Assembly (NCBI GenBank): GCA_000435835.1
Contig: FR883419.1
Location: 41,767 to 70,798, forward strand
Length of the DNA: 29,032 bases
Direction of reading: 5' to 3'
DNA from: Clostridium sp. CAG:221
Lineage (GTDB): Bacteria > Bacillota > Clostridia > Clostridiales > Clostridiaceae
Below are positions 14,651-22,062 of this stretch, piece after piece. A model generated the notes under the pieces. The model worked only from the letters and a program-made list of their open reading frames with translations. It did not search any database and was not told the origin of the DNA. Position numbers and translations under genes: made by a program. Each line of letters begins with the position of its first letter. Position 1 is the stretch's first letter.

Positions 14651-14676
14651 TATAATAAATAATAGGGGGCAAATTT

Positions 14677-15690
14677 ATGATAGTAATTTTAAAAGCAAAA
14701 ACAAATAATGAGGAAATTAAAAAATTAACGGATGAAATTGAAAAACTTGGTGTAAATGTTAATCCTGTCATAGGAACAGAATTAAGCATTTTAGGATTAG
14801 TGGGAGATACAACAAAGATTGATCCAACATATATAGAAGCAAATCCTAATGTTGAAAGAGTAATGCATGTTCAGGAACCATTTAAAAAAGCTAATAGAAT
14901 GTTTCATCCAGAGCCAACAATAATAGATGTTAATGGTGAAAAAATTGGAGGCAAAAAGTTAGCAATTATGGCTGGACCATGTTCAGTAGAAAATGAAAAG
15001 CAAATTACTTTAATAGCGGAAGAAGTTAAAAAGTCAGGGGCAAACTTTTTAAGAGGCGGAGCATTTAAGCCAAGAACTTCACCATATAGCTTCCAAGGAT
15101 TAGCGTATGAAGGTTTAGAATTATTAAAATTAGCTAGAGCTAAAACAGGTTTACCAATAGTTACAGAATTAATGTCACCATATGATATAGAAAAATTTGT
15201 GGAAGATGTAGATGTAATTCAAGTAGGTGCAAGAAATATGCAAAACTTTGATTTGCTAAAAGAGTTAGGTAAAACAAGAAAACCAATTTTATTAAAAAGA
15301 GGTATGAGTGCTACAATAGAGGAACTATTAATGAGTGCTGAGTATGTAATGGCTGGTGGTAATGAAAATGTAATTCTTTGTGAAAGAGGAGTAAGGACTT
15401 TTGAAACATATACAAGAAATACTTTAGACTTAAGTGCAGTACCAGCAATTAAGAAATTAAGCCATTTACCAGTAATTATAGATCCAAGTCATGCCACAGG
15501 AAAGTGGTGGATGGTTGAACCTCTTGCAAAAGCAGCAGTTGCTGTAGGAGCTGATGGTCTTATATTAGAAGTGCATAATGATCCTCAAAATGCATTATGT
15601 GATGGGCAACAGTCTATAAAGCCAGAGTTATTTAATAATCTTATGAAGGATTTAAGCATAATAGCAAGTGCTGTAGGTAGAGAAATATAG
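14677..15690 (+). CDS. aroF: 3-deoxy-7-phosphoheptulonate (DAHP) synthase, type I-beta with N-terminal regulatory domain
   Basis: This enzyme condenses phosphoenolpyruvate and erythrose 4-phosphate, the first step of the shikimate pathway. The 337-aa protein has an N-terminal ferredoxin-like (ACT-like) domain of about 70 residues, as in Thermotoga DAHP synthase, where it gives feedback inhibition by Tyr/Phe. The barrel follows, with the metal-binding C102 in 'AGPCSVE', the PEP/E4P-binding 'RGGAFKPRTSPYSFQG' (126-141), 'LKRGMSATIEE', 'DPSHATGKWWMV' and 'LEVHNDPQNALCDGQQS'. RBS ATAGGGGGC precedes the ATG. It is the first gene of the aro block and lies directly behind the predicted attenuator, so it would be controlled both by attenuation and allosterically. 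Confidence 0.97.
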   Translation: MIVILKAKTNNEEIKKLTDEIEKLGVNVNPVIGTELSILGLVGDTTKIDPTYIEANPNVERVMHVQEPFKKANRMFHPEPTIIDVNGEKIGGKKLAIMAGPCSVENEKQITLIAEEVKKSGANFLRGGAFKPRTSPYSFQGLAYEGLELLKLARAKTGLPIVTELMSPYDIEKFVEDVDVIQVGARNMQNFDLLKELGKTRKPILLKRGMSATIEELLMSAEYVMAGGNENVILCERGVRTFETYTRNTLDLSAVPAIKKLSHLPVIIDPSHATGKWWMVEPLAKAAVAVGADGLILEVHNDPQNALCDGQQSIKPELFNNLMKDLSIIASAVGREI

Positions 15691-15784
15691 GTAATGCTCA
15701 GAATATTACTTTATTTTATGTATTTTGCTATTTATGATAATATAAAAGTGTATTAATATTCATAGGTTATACCTAGATGTATGA

Positions 15785-15849
15785 GAAATGAAAAATTAAG
15801 AATGGATAGATAATATATTCATTTTTAATTCTTCATTTTAATTTTTATT
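15785..15849. repeat. AT-rich imperfect palindromic repeat between aroF and aroB
   Basis: The segment starts GAAATGAAAAATTAAGAAT and its right half, centred on atttttaattcttcatttt, is roughly complementary. It shares its first 15 bases with the element at 4256. It fills the gap just before the aroB ribosome binding site. Confidence 0.45.
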
Positions 15850-15864
15850 GAGGTGGCGATTTTA

Positions 15865-16911
15865 TTGGAATTAAAAATTGATTTAGCAGAAAAAAGTTAC
15901 CCTATCATCATTGAAAAGGGATTAATTAATAGCATTCAATATAAAATAAAAGAAATATATAAAGGAAAGAAAATCTTTATCTTAACAGATGATAATGTAA
16001 ATATCTATTATGGAAGTAAATTAGTAGATAACTTGAAAGCTGAAGGATATGATGTGAAACTGATGGTACTTGAAGCTGGAGAACATAGCAAGTCATTTGC
16101 TACATTGCCTCAAATATATGATGAGATGTTAGATTTTAAATTAACAAGAAGTGATATAATCATTACTTTAGGTGGTGGAGTAATCGGTGATATTGGAGGA
16201 TTTGCAGCATCAACTTACTTAAGGGGAATTAAATTTATTCAAGTACCTACTTCTCTTTTAGCACAAGTAGATAGTAGTGTTGGTGGAAAAGTAGCTGTTG
16301 ACTTAGCTAGAGGTAAAAATCTTGTAGGTAGTTTTTATCATCCAGTGGCGGTATTTATAGATCCAGAAGTTTTGAATACTTTAAGTGATGAATTTTTTGT
16401 TGATGGAATGGCTGAAGTAATTAAATATGGATGTATCAAAGATAAGAAATTTTTTGATTTCTTAAATAGATTAGATAGCAAGGAAAAGCTTATGGATAAT
16501 ATTGAAGAGATAATTTATACTTGCTGTAACATTAAAAAGCTTACTGTGGAAAGAGATGAAAAAGATAAGGGTGAAAGAATGTTGTTAAATTTTGGCCATA
16601 CACTAGGTCATGCCATAGAACAATATTATAACTATTCAAAATATACCCATGGAGTAGCTGTAGCTATAGGAATGTATGAAATAACAAAAATAAGTGAGGA
16701 AAAAGGTTTTACAAAAAAAGGTTCATCAGAGCAAATTAAAGAAATACTTATAAAAAATAATCTTCCTTATGAAATGGATGTTAAGATGGAAGATGTTATT
16801 CACGGTATTGAACTTGATAAGAAGAACTTAGGTAATGACCTTAATTTAATTTTACTTAAAGAAATAGGAAATGCAGAAATTGTGAAAAGCAACAAAGCAT
16901 ACTTTATTTAA
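15865..16911 (+). CDS. aroB: 3-dehydroquinate synthase
   Basis: This enzyme turns DAHP into 3-dehydroquinate using NAD+ and a divalent metal. Motifs are clear: the NAD-binding 'TLGGGVIGDIGGFAAS', 'QVPTSLLAQVDSSVGGKVAVD', 'GMAEVIKYG', and the metal ligands in 'FGHTLGHAIE' and 'THGVAVAIGM'. A GTG at 15853 would extend the frame by four codons but has no ribosome binding site. GAGGTGG at 15850-15856 sits eight bases before TTG 15865, and the resulting N-terminus (MELKIDLAEKSYPI) matches the family, so I prefer the TTG. The resulting 348 aa is normal. It is the second gene of the aro block. Confidence 0.95.
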   Translation: MELKIDLAEKSYPIIIEKGLINSIQYKIKEIYKGKKIFILTDDNVNIYYGSKLVDNLKAEGYDVKLMVLEAGEHSKSFATLPQIYDEMLDFKLTRSDIIITLGGGVIGDIGGFAASTYLRGIKFIQVPTSLLAQVDSSVGGKVAVDLARGKNLVGSFYHPVAVFIDPEVLNTLSDEFFVDGMAEVIKYGCIKDKKFFDFLNRLDSKEKLMDNIEEIIYTCCNIKKLTVERDEKDKGERMLLNFGHTLGHAIEQYYNYSKYTHGVAVAIGMYEITKISEEKGFTKKGSSEQIKEILIKNNLPYEMDVKMEDVIHGIELDKKNLGNDLNLILLKEIGNAEIVKSNKAYFI

Positions 16912-16941
16912 TAAGAAAGTAATTTAAGGGAGGAATTTTAG

Positions 16942-18240
16942 TTGGGTGATTTAAAATTAGGAAATATGACACTGATGGGGAATGTAAAAGTTCCTCCTTC
17001 AAAAAGCATGGCTCATAGGGCAATTATCTGTGCAAGTCTTTCAAAAGGAATATCTAAAATAGAAAATATTGATTTTTCAGATGATATTATTGCTACTATG
17101 GAAGCAATGAAAGCATTGGGAGCTAAGATTTATCAGAATAATAATTATATAGAGATTCATGGTATAAATCATAATGAAGTTAATAAAGAGTTAAAGATTA
17201 TTGATTGTAATGAATCAGGTTCAACTTTAAGATTTTTAATACCAATTTCTTTATTGATTCCAGGAAAGAAGAAGTTTATAGGTCGAGGGAATTTAGGTAA
17301 AAGACCATTAAATACATTTTATGAAATATTTGAACAAGATAATATAGAATATTCTTTTGAAGAAGGTGTTTTAAACCTTCAAATAGAAGGCACTTTAAAA
17401 GGTGGGGAATATTATTTAGCTGGAAATATAAGTTCGCAATTTATAACAGGATTATTATTTACGTTACCTTTAATTAATAGAGATTCAAAAATAGTAATAA
17501 CAACAGAAATGGAATCAAAGGGTTATATTGATTTAACATTATCTGCATTAAGGGATTTTGGTATAGAAATAATAAATAATGATTATAAGGAATTTATTAT
17601 TAAAGGTAATCAGGAATATAAAGCTAGAAATTACAAGGTAGAAGGTGATTATTCACAAGCAGCATTTTTCTTAACAGCAAATGCCATAGGTAATAAAGTG
17701 GAAATAGATGATGTACTGGCAAACTCAGCACAAGGTGATAAGGAAGCCATTGACATTTTATCAAGAATGGGGATGACTGTGCAATGGAATAAAAGTAAAA
17801 ATGGAATTATTCCAGCAGAAAATAATGATTTAAAAGCTACCATAATAGATGGCTCACAGTGTCCAGATATTATTCCTGTATTATCAGTGGCAGCAGCTTT
17901 AGCTAAAGGTACCACTAAGATTATAAAGGCTGGCAGACTTAGAATTAAGGAATGTGATAGATTAAAGGCTGTAGCATCAGAACTTACTAAGCTAGGTGCT
18001 AAAATAGAAGAAAAGGAAGATGGACTTATTATTGAAGGTGTAGAAAGTTTAAAGGGTGGAGTAGAAGTGTGGAGTTGGAAAGACCACAGAATAGCAATGA
18101 CTTTAGCCATTGCAGCAACAAGATGTAAAGAGCCTATAGTATTAAAGGAGTATGAATGTATCAGTAAATCATATCCATCATTTTTTAATGATTACAGAAG
18201 ATTAGGAGGTATAGCAAGTGAGTGGAATGTGGGGGAATAA
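16942..18240 (+). CDS. aroA: 3-phosphoshikimate 1-carboxyvinyltransferase (EPSP synthase)
   Basis: This 432-aa enzyme transfers the enolpyruvyl group of PEP to shikimate 3-phosphate. The N-terminal 'VPPSKSMAHRAIICASLS' holds the substrate-binding Lys and Ser. 'DCNESGSTLRFLIPISLL' is the PEP-binding turn, with Ser-Gly-Ser in place of the common Asn-Ala/Ser-Gly. 'GDYSQAAFFLTANAIG', 'PDIIPVLSVAAALAKG' and 'RIKECDRLKAVASEL' are the late-domain signatures. The Ala/Gly variation at the PEP loop affects glyphosate sensitivity in the family, but the class cannot be settled by eye. The start is TTG behind AAGGGAGGAA. The end overlaps aroC by 23 bases. Confidence 0.95.
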   Translation: MGDLKLGNMTLMGNVKVPPSKSMAHRAIICASLSKGISKIENIDFSDDIIATMEAMKALGAKIYQNNNYIEIHGINHNEVNKELKIIDCNESGSTLRFLIPISLLIPGKKKFIGRGNLGKRPLNTFYEIFEQDNIEYSFEEGVLNLQIEGTLKGGEYYLAGNISSQFITGLLFTLPLINRDSKIVITTEMESKGYIDLTLSALRDFGIEIINNDYKEFIIKGNQEYKARNYKVEGDYSQAAFFLTANAIGNKVEIDDVLANSAQGDKEAIDILSRMGMTVQWNKSKNGIIPAENNDLKATIIDGSQCPDIIPVLSVAAALAKGTTKIIKAGRLRIKECDRLKAVASELTKLGAKIEEKEDGLIIEGVESLKGGVEVWSWKDHRIAMTLAIAATRCKEPIVLKEYECISKSYPSFFNDYRRLGGIASEWNVGE

Positions 18241-19294
18241 AATTAAAATATCCATATTTGGAGAATCACATGGAAATGCCATAGGGATTAATATAGATGG
18301 ACTTGAACCAGGTTTTGAGATAGATTTAGATAAAGTATCAGCTGAAATGAAAAGAAGAGCACCAGGTAGGAATAACTTATCAACACCAAGAAAAGAAGCT
18401 GATGAACCTGAGATATTAAGTGGATTTTTTGAAGGAAGGACTACAGGTACTCCTCTTTGTGCCATCATAAGAAATAATAATACTAAGTCTAAGGATTATG
18501 GAAAGCTTAAAGATATAATGAGACCTGGTCATGCTGATTATACAGGAAAGATTAGATACAATGGTTTTAATGATTATAGAGGTGGAGGTCATTTTTCAGG
18601 TAGAATAACAGCACCTCTTGTTTTTGCAGGGGCAATATGCAAGCAGATATTAGAAGCAAAGGGAATAAAGATAGTATCTCATATAAAATCTATTGGCACC
18701 ATTGAAGATAAAAGCTTTTTAGATGAAGAAATTACGGAAGATTTTATTAATTCATATATGTCAAAAGAGTTACCATTAATAGATGGATCAAAAGAAGAAG
18801 ATATGAGAAAAGAAATACTGCTAGCTAAGGAAGAATTAGATTCAATTGGTGGTACCGTGGAATGTGCAGTTCTTGGTATAGAGCCAGGAATAGGTAATCC
18901 GTTTTTTGATTCAGTGGAATCTACTTTAGCTCATTTAATGTTTTCTATACCAGCAGTAAAAGGTATTGAATTTGGTAGAGGCTTTGAACTTTCTCAAATG
19001 AGAGGAAGTCAAGCTAATGATGCCATGTATTTTGCAGGAGAAAAGGTTTTAACAAAGACTAATAATAATGGAGGAATATTAGGGGGAATAACTAATGGTA
19101 TGCCAGTAATATTTAAGGTTGCCATAAAACCTACATCATCTATATTAAAAACGCAAAATACTGTAAACATAAATACAGGAGAGAATACAGTTTTAGAGGT
19201 AAATGGAAGACATGATCCATGTATAGTTCAAAGAGCACTTCCAGTAGTAGAAGCAGCAACAGCCATAGGAATCTTAGATTTAATTGAAAATTAA
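18218..19294 (+). CDS. aroC: Chorismate synthase
   Basis: This 358-aa FMN-dependent enzyme removes phosphate from EPSP to give chorismate. The family signatures are all present: 'FGESHGNAIG' near the start, 'RRAPGRNNLSTPRKEADEP', 'MRPGHADYTGKIRYNGFNDYRGGG', 'FSGRITAPLVFAG', 'FGRGFELSQMRGSQANDAM' and 'GRHDPCIVQRALPVVEA'. AGGAGGT at 18204-18210 lies seven bases before GTG 18218, so I keep this start (MSGMWGNKIKISIFG); an ATG three codons later is possible. The N-terminus overlaps aroA by 23 bases, implying coupled translation. A perfect 13-bp inverted repeat straddles the stop codon. Confidence 0.97.
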   Translation: MSGMWGNKIKISIFGESHGNAIGINIDGLEPGFEIDLDKVSAEMKRRAPGRNNLSTPRKEADEPEILSGFFEGRTTGTPLCAIIRNNNTKSKDYGKLKDIMRPGHADYTGKIRYNGFNDYRGGGHFSGRITAPLVFAGAICKQILEAKGIKIVSHIKSIGTIEDKSFLDEEITEDFINSYMSKELPLIDGSKEEDMRKEILLAKEELDSIGGTVECAVLGIEPGIGNPFFDSVESTLAHLMFSIPAVKGIEFGRGFELSQMRGSQANDAMYFAGEKVLTKTNNNGGILGGITNGMPVIFKVAIKPTSSILKTQNTVNINTGENTVLEVNGRHDPCIVQRALPVVEAATAIGILDLIEN

Positions 19295-19301
19295 ATCTAA
19301 G
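19273..19301 (+). repeat. Perfect 13-bp hairpin straddling the aroC stop codon
   Basis: CTTAGATTTAATT (19273-19285) pairs with AATTAAATCTAAG (19289-19301) across loop gaa. The aroC TAA (19292-19294) lies inside the 3' arm. No T-tract follows, so it is not a classical terminator; it may protect or process the mRNA end. Confidence 0.6.
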
Positions 19302-19308
19302 TTAAACA

Positions 19309-19398
19309 GTGCATATGGCTTCACTTATGCACTTAATTAAGTCGCCATAAATGGCTAATGAAACGCGAAATTCTTTTAACTAGCCGAAGGCGACTTAA
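19309..19398 (+). other. Two consecutive hairpins in the aroC-pheA spacer
   Basis: GTGCATA (19309-19315) pairs with TATGCAC (19326-19332). Directly after, TTAAGTCGCC (19337-19346) pairs with GGCGACTTAA (19389-19398), with an inner TGGCTA/TAGCCG stem (19352-19357, 19381-19386). The stretch is richer in G and C than the rest of the spacer and contains no gene. Confidence 0.55.
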
Positions 19399-19410
19399 CT
19401 AATTAGCGAA

Positions 19411-19546
19411 GATGAGTTATGAACTTAGTAAATGATGAATGATGAGTGATGAATGATGAATTGTGGAATAAACTCCTTTAGGGAGTTTAGAAATATATTT
19501 ATCAGAAACTCTTCGAGTTTCATCATTAATTCATAATTCATAATTG
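19411..19546 (-). repeat. Structured dispersed repeat, copy C (inverted)
   Basis: Read on the minus strand this copy follows copies A and B through its whole length. Hairpin 1 is AAACTC/GAGTTT (+ strand 19506-19511 and 19515-19520). Hairpin 2 is AAACTCC/GGAGTTT (19470-19476 and 19482-19488). The block tattccacaattcatcattc and the heptamer tract are conserved. Unlike A and B it lies inside an operon-like block and ends next to the pheA ribosome binding site. Confidence 0.7.
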
Positions 19547-19562
19547 AAAGAGGGGGGTTTTG

Positions 19563-20648
19563 GTGTTAGATATAGATAAGTTAAGAAATGAAATAGATGA
19601 TATAGATAAGCAGATTATTGAGCTTTTTGAAAAAAGGATGGATGTTGTATTAAATGTGGCAAAATACAAGATGGAAAGAAATCTTCCAATTTTTAATGGA
19701 GCTAGAGAAAATGCTGTTATTGAGAAAAATTTAAAAAGGCTTAAAAATAAAGAATATAGTGATTATGCAGAAAAGTTTTTAAATGATATGATGGCAACCA
19801 GTAGAGAATTTCAGCAAAGTATAATGGGTCAAGTGAAGGTTGGAGTACAAGGAGTAGAAGGTTCTTTCAGTGAAGAAGCAAAAATAAACTATTTTGGTGA
19901 AGAAAAAGGCATAGTGTTTTATGATGAATTCGAAGACGTATTTGATGCTTTAAAAAATGATGAAATAGATTATGGTGTATTGCCAGTGGAAAATTCATCA
20001 ACAGGTGCCATTACTGTTGTATATGACTTAATGAAGGATTATGGCTTTTACATTGTGGGAGAGCAATGTGTAAAAGTTAAACAAAATTTAATTGGCTTAA
20101 AGGGTACAAAGATATCAGATATAAAGGAAGTGTATTCTCACCCTCAAGGATTTGCTCAAAGCAGTGAGTTTTTAAAGAAACATAAAGAATGGATTCAAAT
20201 ACCATATCACAATACAGCTTTAAGTGTAAAGCATATCTATGAAACAGGAGAAAAATCAAAGGTAGCCATTGCCAGTGAAAGAGCAGCAAAGAAGTATGGA
20301 CTTGAAGTTGTGAAAGGTAATATCAATGATGAATCAGAAAACACCACTAAATTTATTGTTATAGGGAAAAAATTAGAGTATGATAAGTTTTCTAATAGAG
20401 TAAGTATAGTATTTTCCTTAGAAGATGAAGCAGGAACATTATATAAACTTTTAAGACATTTTTCAGAAAATAATATAAACCTTAAAAAGATAGAATCGAG
20501 ACCAATAAGTAACTTGCCATGGAAATATGTATTATATGTAGATTTTGAAGGCAATCTTGATGATGCAGAAGTGAAAAATGCAATATCATTAATTGAAGAA
20601 AAAAGCAGATACTTTAAATTATTAGGAAATTATAAAAGTAAAGAATAG
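19563..20648 (+). CDS. pheA: Bifunctional chorismate mutase / prephenate dehydratase (P-protein)
   Basis: This protein of about 361 aa carries the phenylalanine branch from chorismate to phenylpyruvate. An AroQ-type helical chorismate mutase (about 1-85; 'LRNEIDDIDKQIIELFEKRMDVV', 'ENAVIEKNLKR') is fused to prephenate dehydratase (about 92-265; 'VGVQGVEGSFSEEA', 'YGVLPVENSSTGAI', 'SHPQGFAQ', and the catalytic Thr in 'ENTTKFIVIG'). A C-terminal ACT domain with 'LKKIESRPI' binds Phe for feedback inhibition. TTG 19560 and GTG 19563 are adjacent; the GAGGGGGG site spaces better to the GTG. It lies behind the structured aroC-pheA spacer, so it may be transcribed less than aroF-aroC or from its own promoter. 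Confidence 0.95.
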   Translation: MLDIDKLRNEIDDIDKQIIELFEKRMDVVLNVAKYKMERNLPIFNGARENAVIEKNLKRLKNKEYSDYAEKFLNDMMATSREFQQSIMGQVKVGVQGVEGSFSEEAKINYFGEEKGIVFYDEFEDVFDALKNDEIDYGVLPVENSSTGAITVVYDLMKDYGFYIVGEQCVKVKQNLIGLKGTKISDIKEVYSHPQGFAQSSEFLKKHKEWIQIPYHNTALSVKHIYETGEKSKVAIASERAAKKYGLEVVKGNINDESENTTKFIVIGKKLEYDKFSNRVSIVFSLEDEAGTLYKLLRHFSENNINLKKIESRPISNLPWKYVLYVDFEGNLDDAEVKNAISLIEEKSRYFKLLGNYKSKE

Positions 20649-20681
20649 AAAAAATAAAAAATTAAAAAAGGGGGCATTGTA

Positions 20682-21494
20682 ATGGAATTTTTAGGTGTGT
20701 TAGGAGAAAAGCTCCCACATACTTATTCTCCCATAATAAATAAAAGAATAATGGAGCTAATTAATGTGGAGGGGGCTTATAAAAAGTTTGAATTGCCACA
20801 AGGTAATATGCACAAATTCATTGATGGAGTGAAGACTTTAGACATAAGAGGATTTAATATAACAATTCCATATAAGGAAGAAGTTATGCCTTTCTTAGAT
20901 TATATTTCTGATGAAGCAAAGAATATTGGGGCAGTAAATACTGTAGTTAATAAAGATGGAAAGCTTTGTGGTTATAATACTGATTATTTTGGCTTTCATA
21001 GTACTTTAAAAATAGCTAATATAGATGTAAAAGGTAAAACAACAGTTATCTTAGGTAGTGGTGGAGCAAGTAAGGCTATTAGAGAGGTGCTTTTAGATGA
21101 TGGAGCAGAAGAAGTATATATAGTAAGTAGAAATCCACAAGATAGCTCAGAAAAAAGTGAGAACAAAAGAGTTAAGCTTATTAATTATGAGCAATTAGCA
21201 GAACTTAGCGGATATTTATTAGTGAATTCTACTCCGGTAGGTATGTATCCAAAAATAGGTATATCTCCTGTAGGAGAAGAAATAATAGAAAAATTTGAAG
21301 CAGTAGTTGATATAGTATATAATCCCACAGAAACAGAAATATTAAGAAAAGCAAGAAGTCTAGGAAAGATTTCAATTGGAGGATTATATATGTTAGTAGG
21401 GCAGGCTGTAAAAGCAGAAGAGATATTTCACCAAGTTGAAATAGATAAAGAAATCATAAATGTTATTTACAATGAATTAAAGAAAGAGTTTTAG
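20682..21494 (+). CDS. aroE: Shikimate dehydrogenase (biosynthetic copy)
   Basis: This 270-aa NADP-dependent reductase converts 3-dehydroshikimate to shikimate. The substrate-binding loop reads 'LPHTYSPIINK', where most AroE proteins have HSxSPxxHN, so the first serine is Thr and the HN is absent. The catalytic lysine is in 'FNITIPYKEEVMP', the aspartate in 'YNTDYFGF', and the nucleotide-binding turn in 'ILGSGGASKAI' followed by 'VSRNPQ'. A second, better-conserved dehydrogenase lies at 25133. RBS AAAAAGGGGGC precedes the ATG. It forms a tight trio with pheA (33 bases upstream) and aroK (12 bases downstream). Confidence 0.92.
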   Translation: MEFLGVLGEKLPHTYSPIINKRIMELINVEGAYKKFELPQGNMHKFIDGVKTLDIRGFNITIPYKEEVMPFLDYISDEAKNIGAVNTVVNKDGKLCGYNTDYFGFHSTLKIANIDVKGKTTVILGSGGASKAIREVLLDDGAEEVYIVSRNPQDSSEKSENKRVKLINYEQLAELSGYLLVNSTPVGMYPKIGISPVGEEIIEKFEAVVDIVYNPTETEILRKARSLGKISIGGLYMLVGQAVKAEEIFHQVEIDKEIINVIYNELKKEF

Positions 21495-21506
21495 TGAGGT
21501 AAATAA

Positions 21507-22013
21507 ATGGATAATAAAGAAAAGAATATAGTCTTAATAGGATTAACAGGCTGCGGAAAGACTACTGTGGGAAAGATGCTTGCACAAAAAATGAACTATG
21601 ATTTTATAGATATGGATGATTTTATAGTTGAATCTACTGGCAAGACAGTACCGGAATTGTTTGCTATAAGTGAAGAATATTTTAGAAATTGTGAAACAGA
21701 GGCCTGCAAAATTTTAAGCAATAGAAGAAAAACAGTGATAGCTTCAGGTGGTGGAGTTGTGAAAAAGAAAGAAAATATGAGAGCATTTTACCATAATTCT
21801 ATAATTGTATTTTTAGATAGACCTGTAGATAATATTGTAGGTGATATTGAAATAAAGAATAGACCACTTTTGGTAAATGGCCCCAATATTCTTTATAGAT
21901 TACATGATGAAAGATATGATTTATATAAAAATCAATGTCATTATAGAGTTGAAAATGATAAAACATTAGATGAATTGGTTAATACTATAATTACTATAAT
22001 TAATAATGAATAA
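21507..22013 (+). CDS. aroK: Shikimate kinase
   Basis: This 168-aa enzyme phosphorylates shikimate at O3 with ATP. The Walker A loop GLTGCGKT (12-19), the shikimate-binding aspartates in 'DFIDMDDFIVE', the arginine in 'EEYFRNCETEACK', the glycine turn 'IASGGGVVKK' and the lid arginine in 'IKNRPLLV' are all present, so the protein looks active and full length. Twelve bases separate it from aroE, with GAGGT as ribosome binding site. It ends the aro block at a terminator shared with the convergent AraC-family gene. Confidence 0.94.
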   Translation: MDNKEKNIVLIGLTGCGKTTVGKMLAQKMNYDFIDMDDFIVESTGKTVPELFAISEEYFRNCETEACKILSNRRKTVIASGGGVVKKKENMRAFYHNSIIVFLDRPVDNIVGDIEIKNRPLLVNGPNILYRLHDERYDLYKNQCHYRVENDKTLDELVNTIITIINNE

Positions 22014-22025
22014 AATAAAAAATGA

Positions 22026-22062
22026 AATGGAAGCTAATTTTTGAGCTTCCATTAATTTTTTT
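22026..22062. terminator. Bidirectional terminator between aroK and the AraC-family regulator
   Basis: The stem aatggaagct (22026-22035) / agcttccatt (22044-22053) has an 8-base loop. It is followed by ten T residues on the + strand and preceded by an A-rich run that serves as the T-tract on the - strand. Confidence 0.9.

Noticed and set aside
17649..18110. A 153-codon open frame on the minus strand inside aroA.
   Set aside because: It is the antisense shadow of a well-supported gene, has no ribosome binding site, and shows no family resemblance.
19358..19405. A short frame (MKREILLTSRRRLN) upstream of pheA that might be a second leader peptide.
   Set aside because: It has no aromatic residues and no ribosome binding site, and it lies inside a hairpin.
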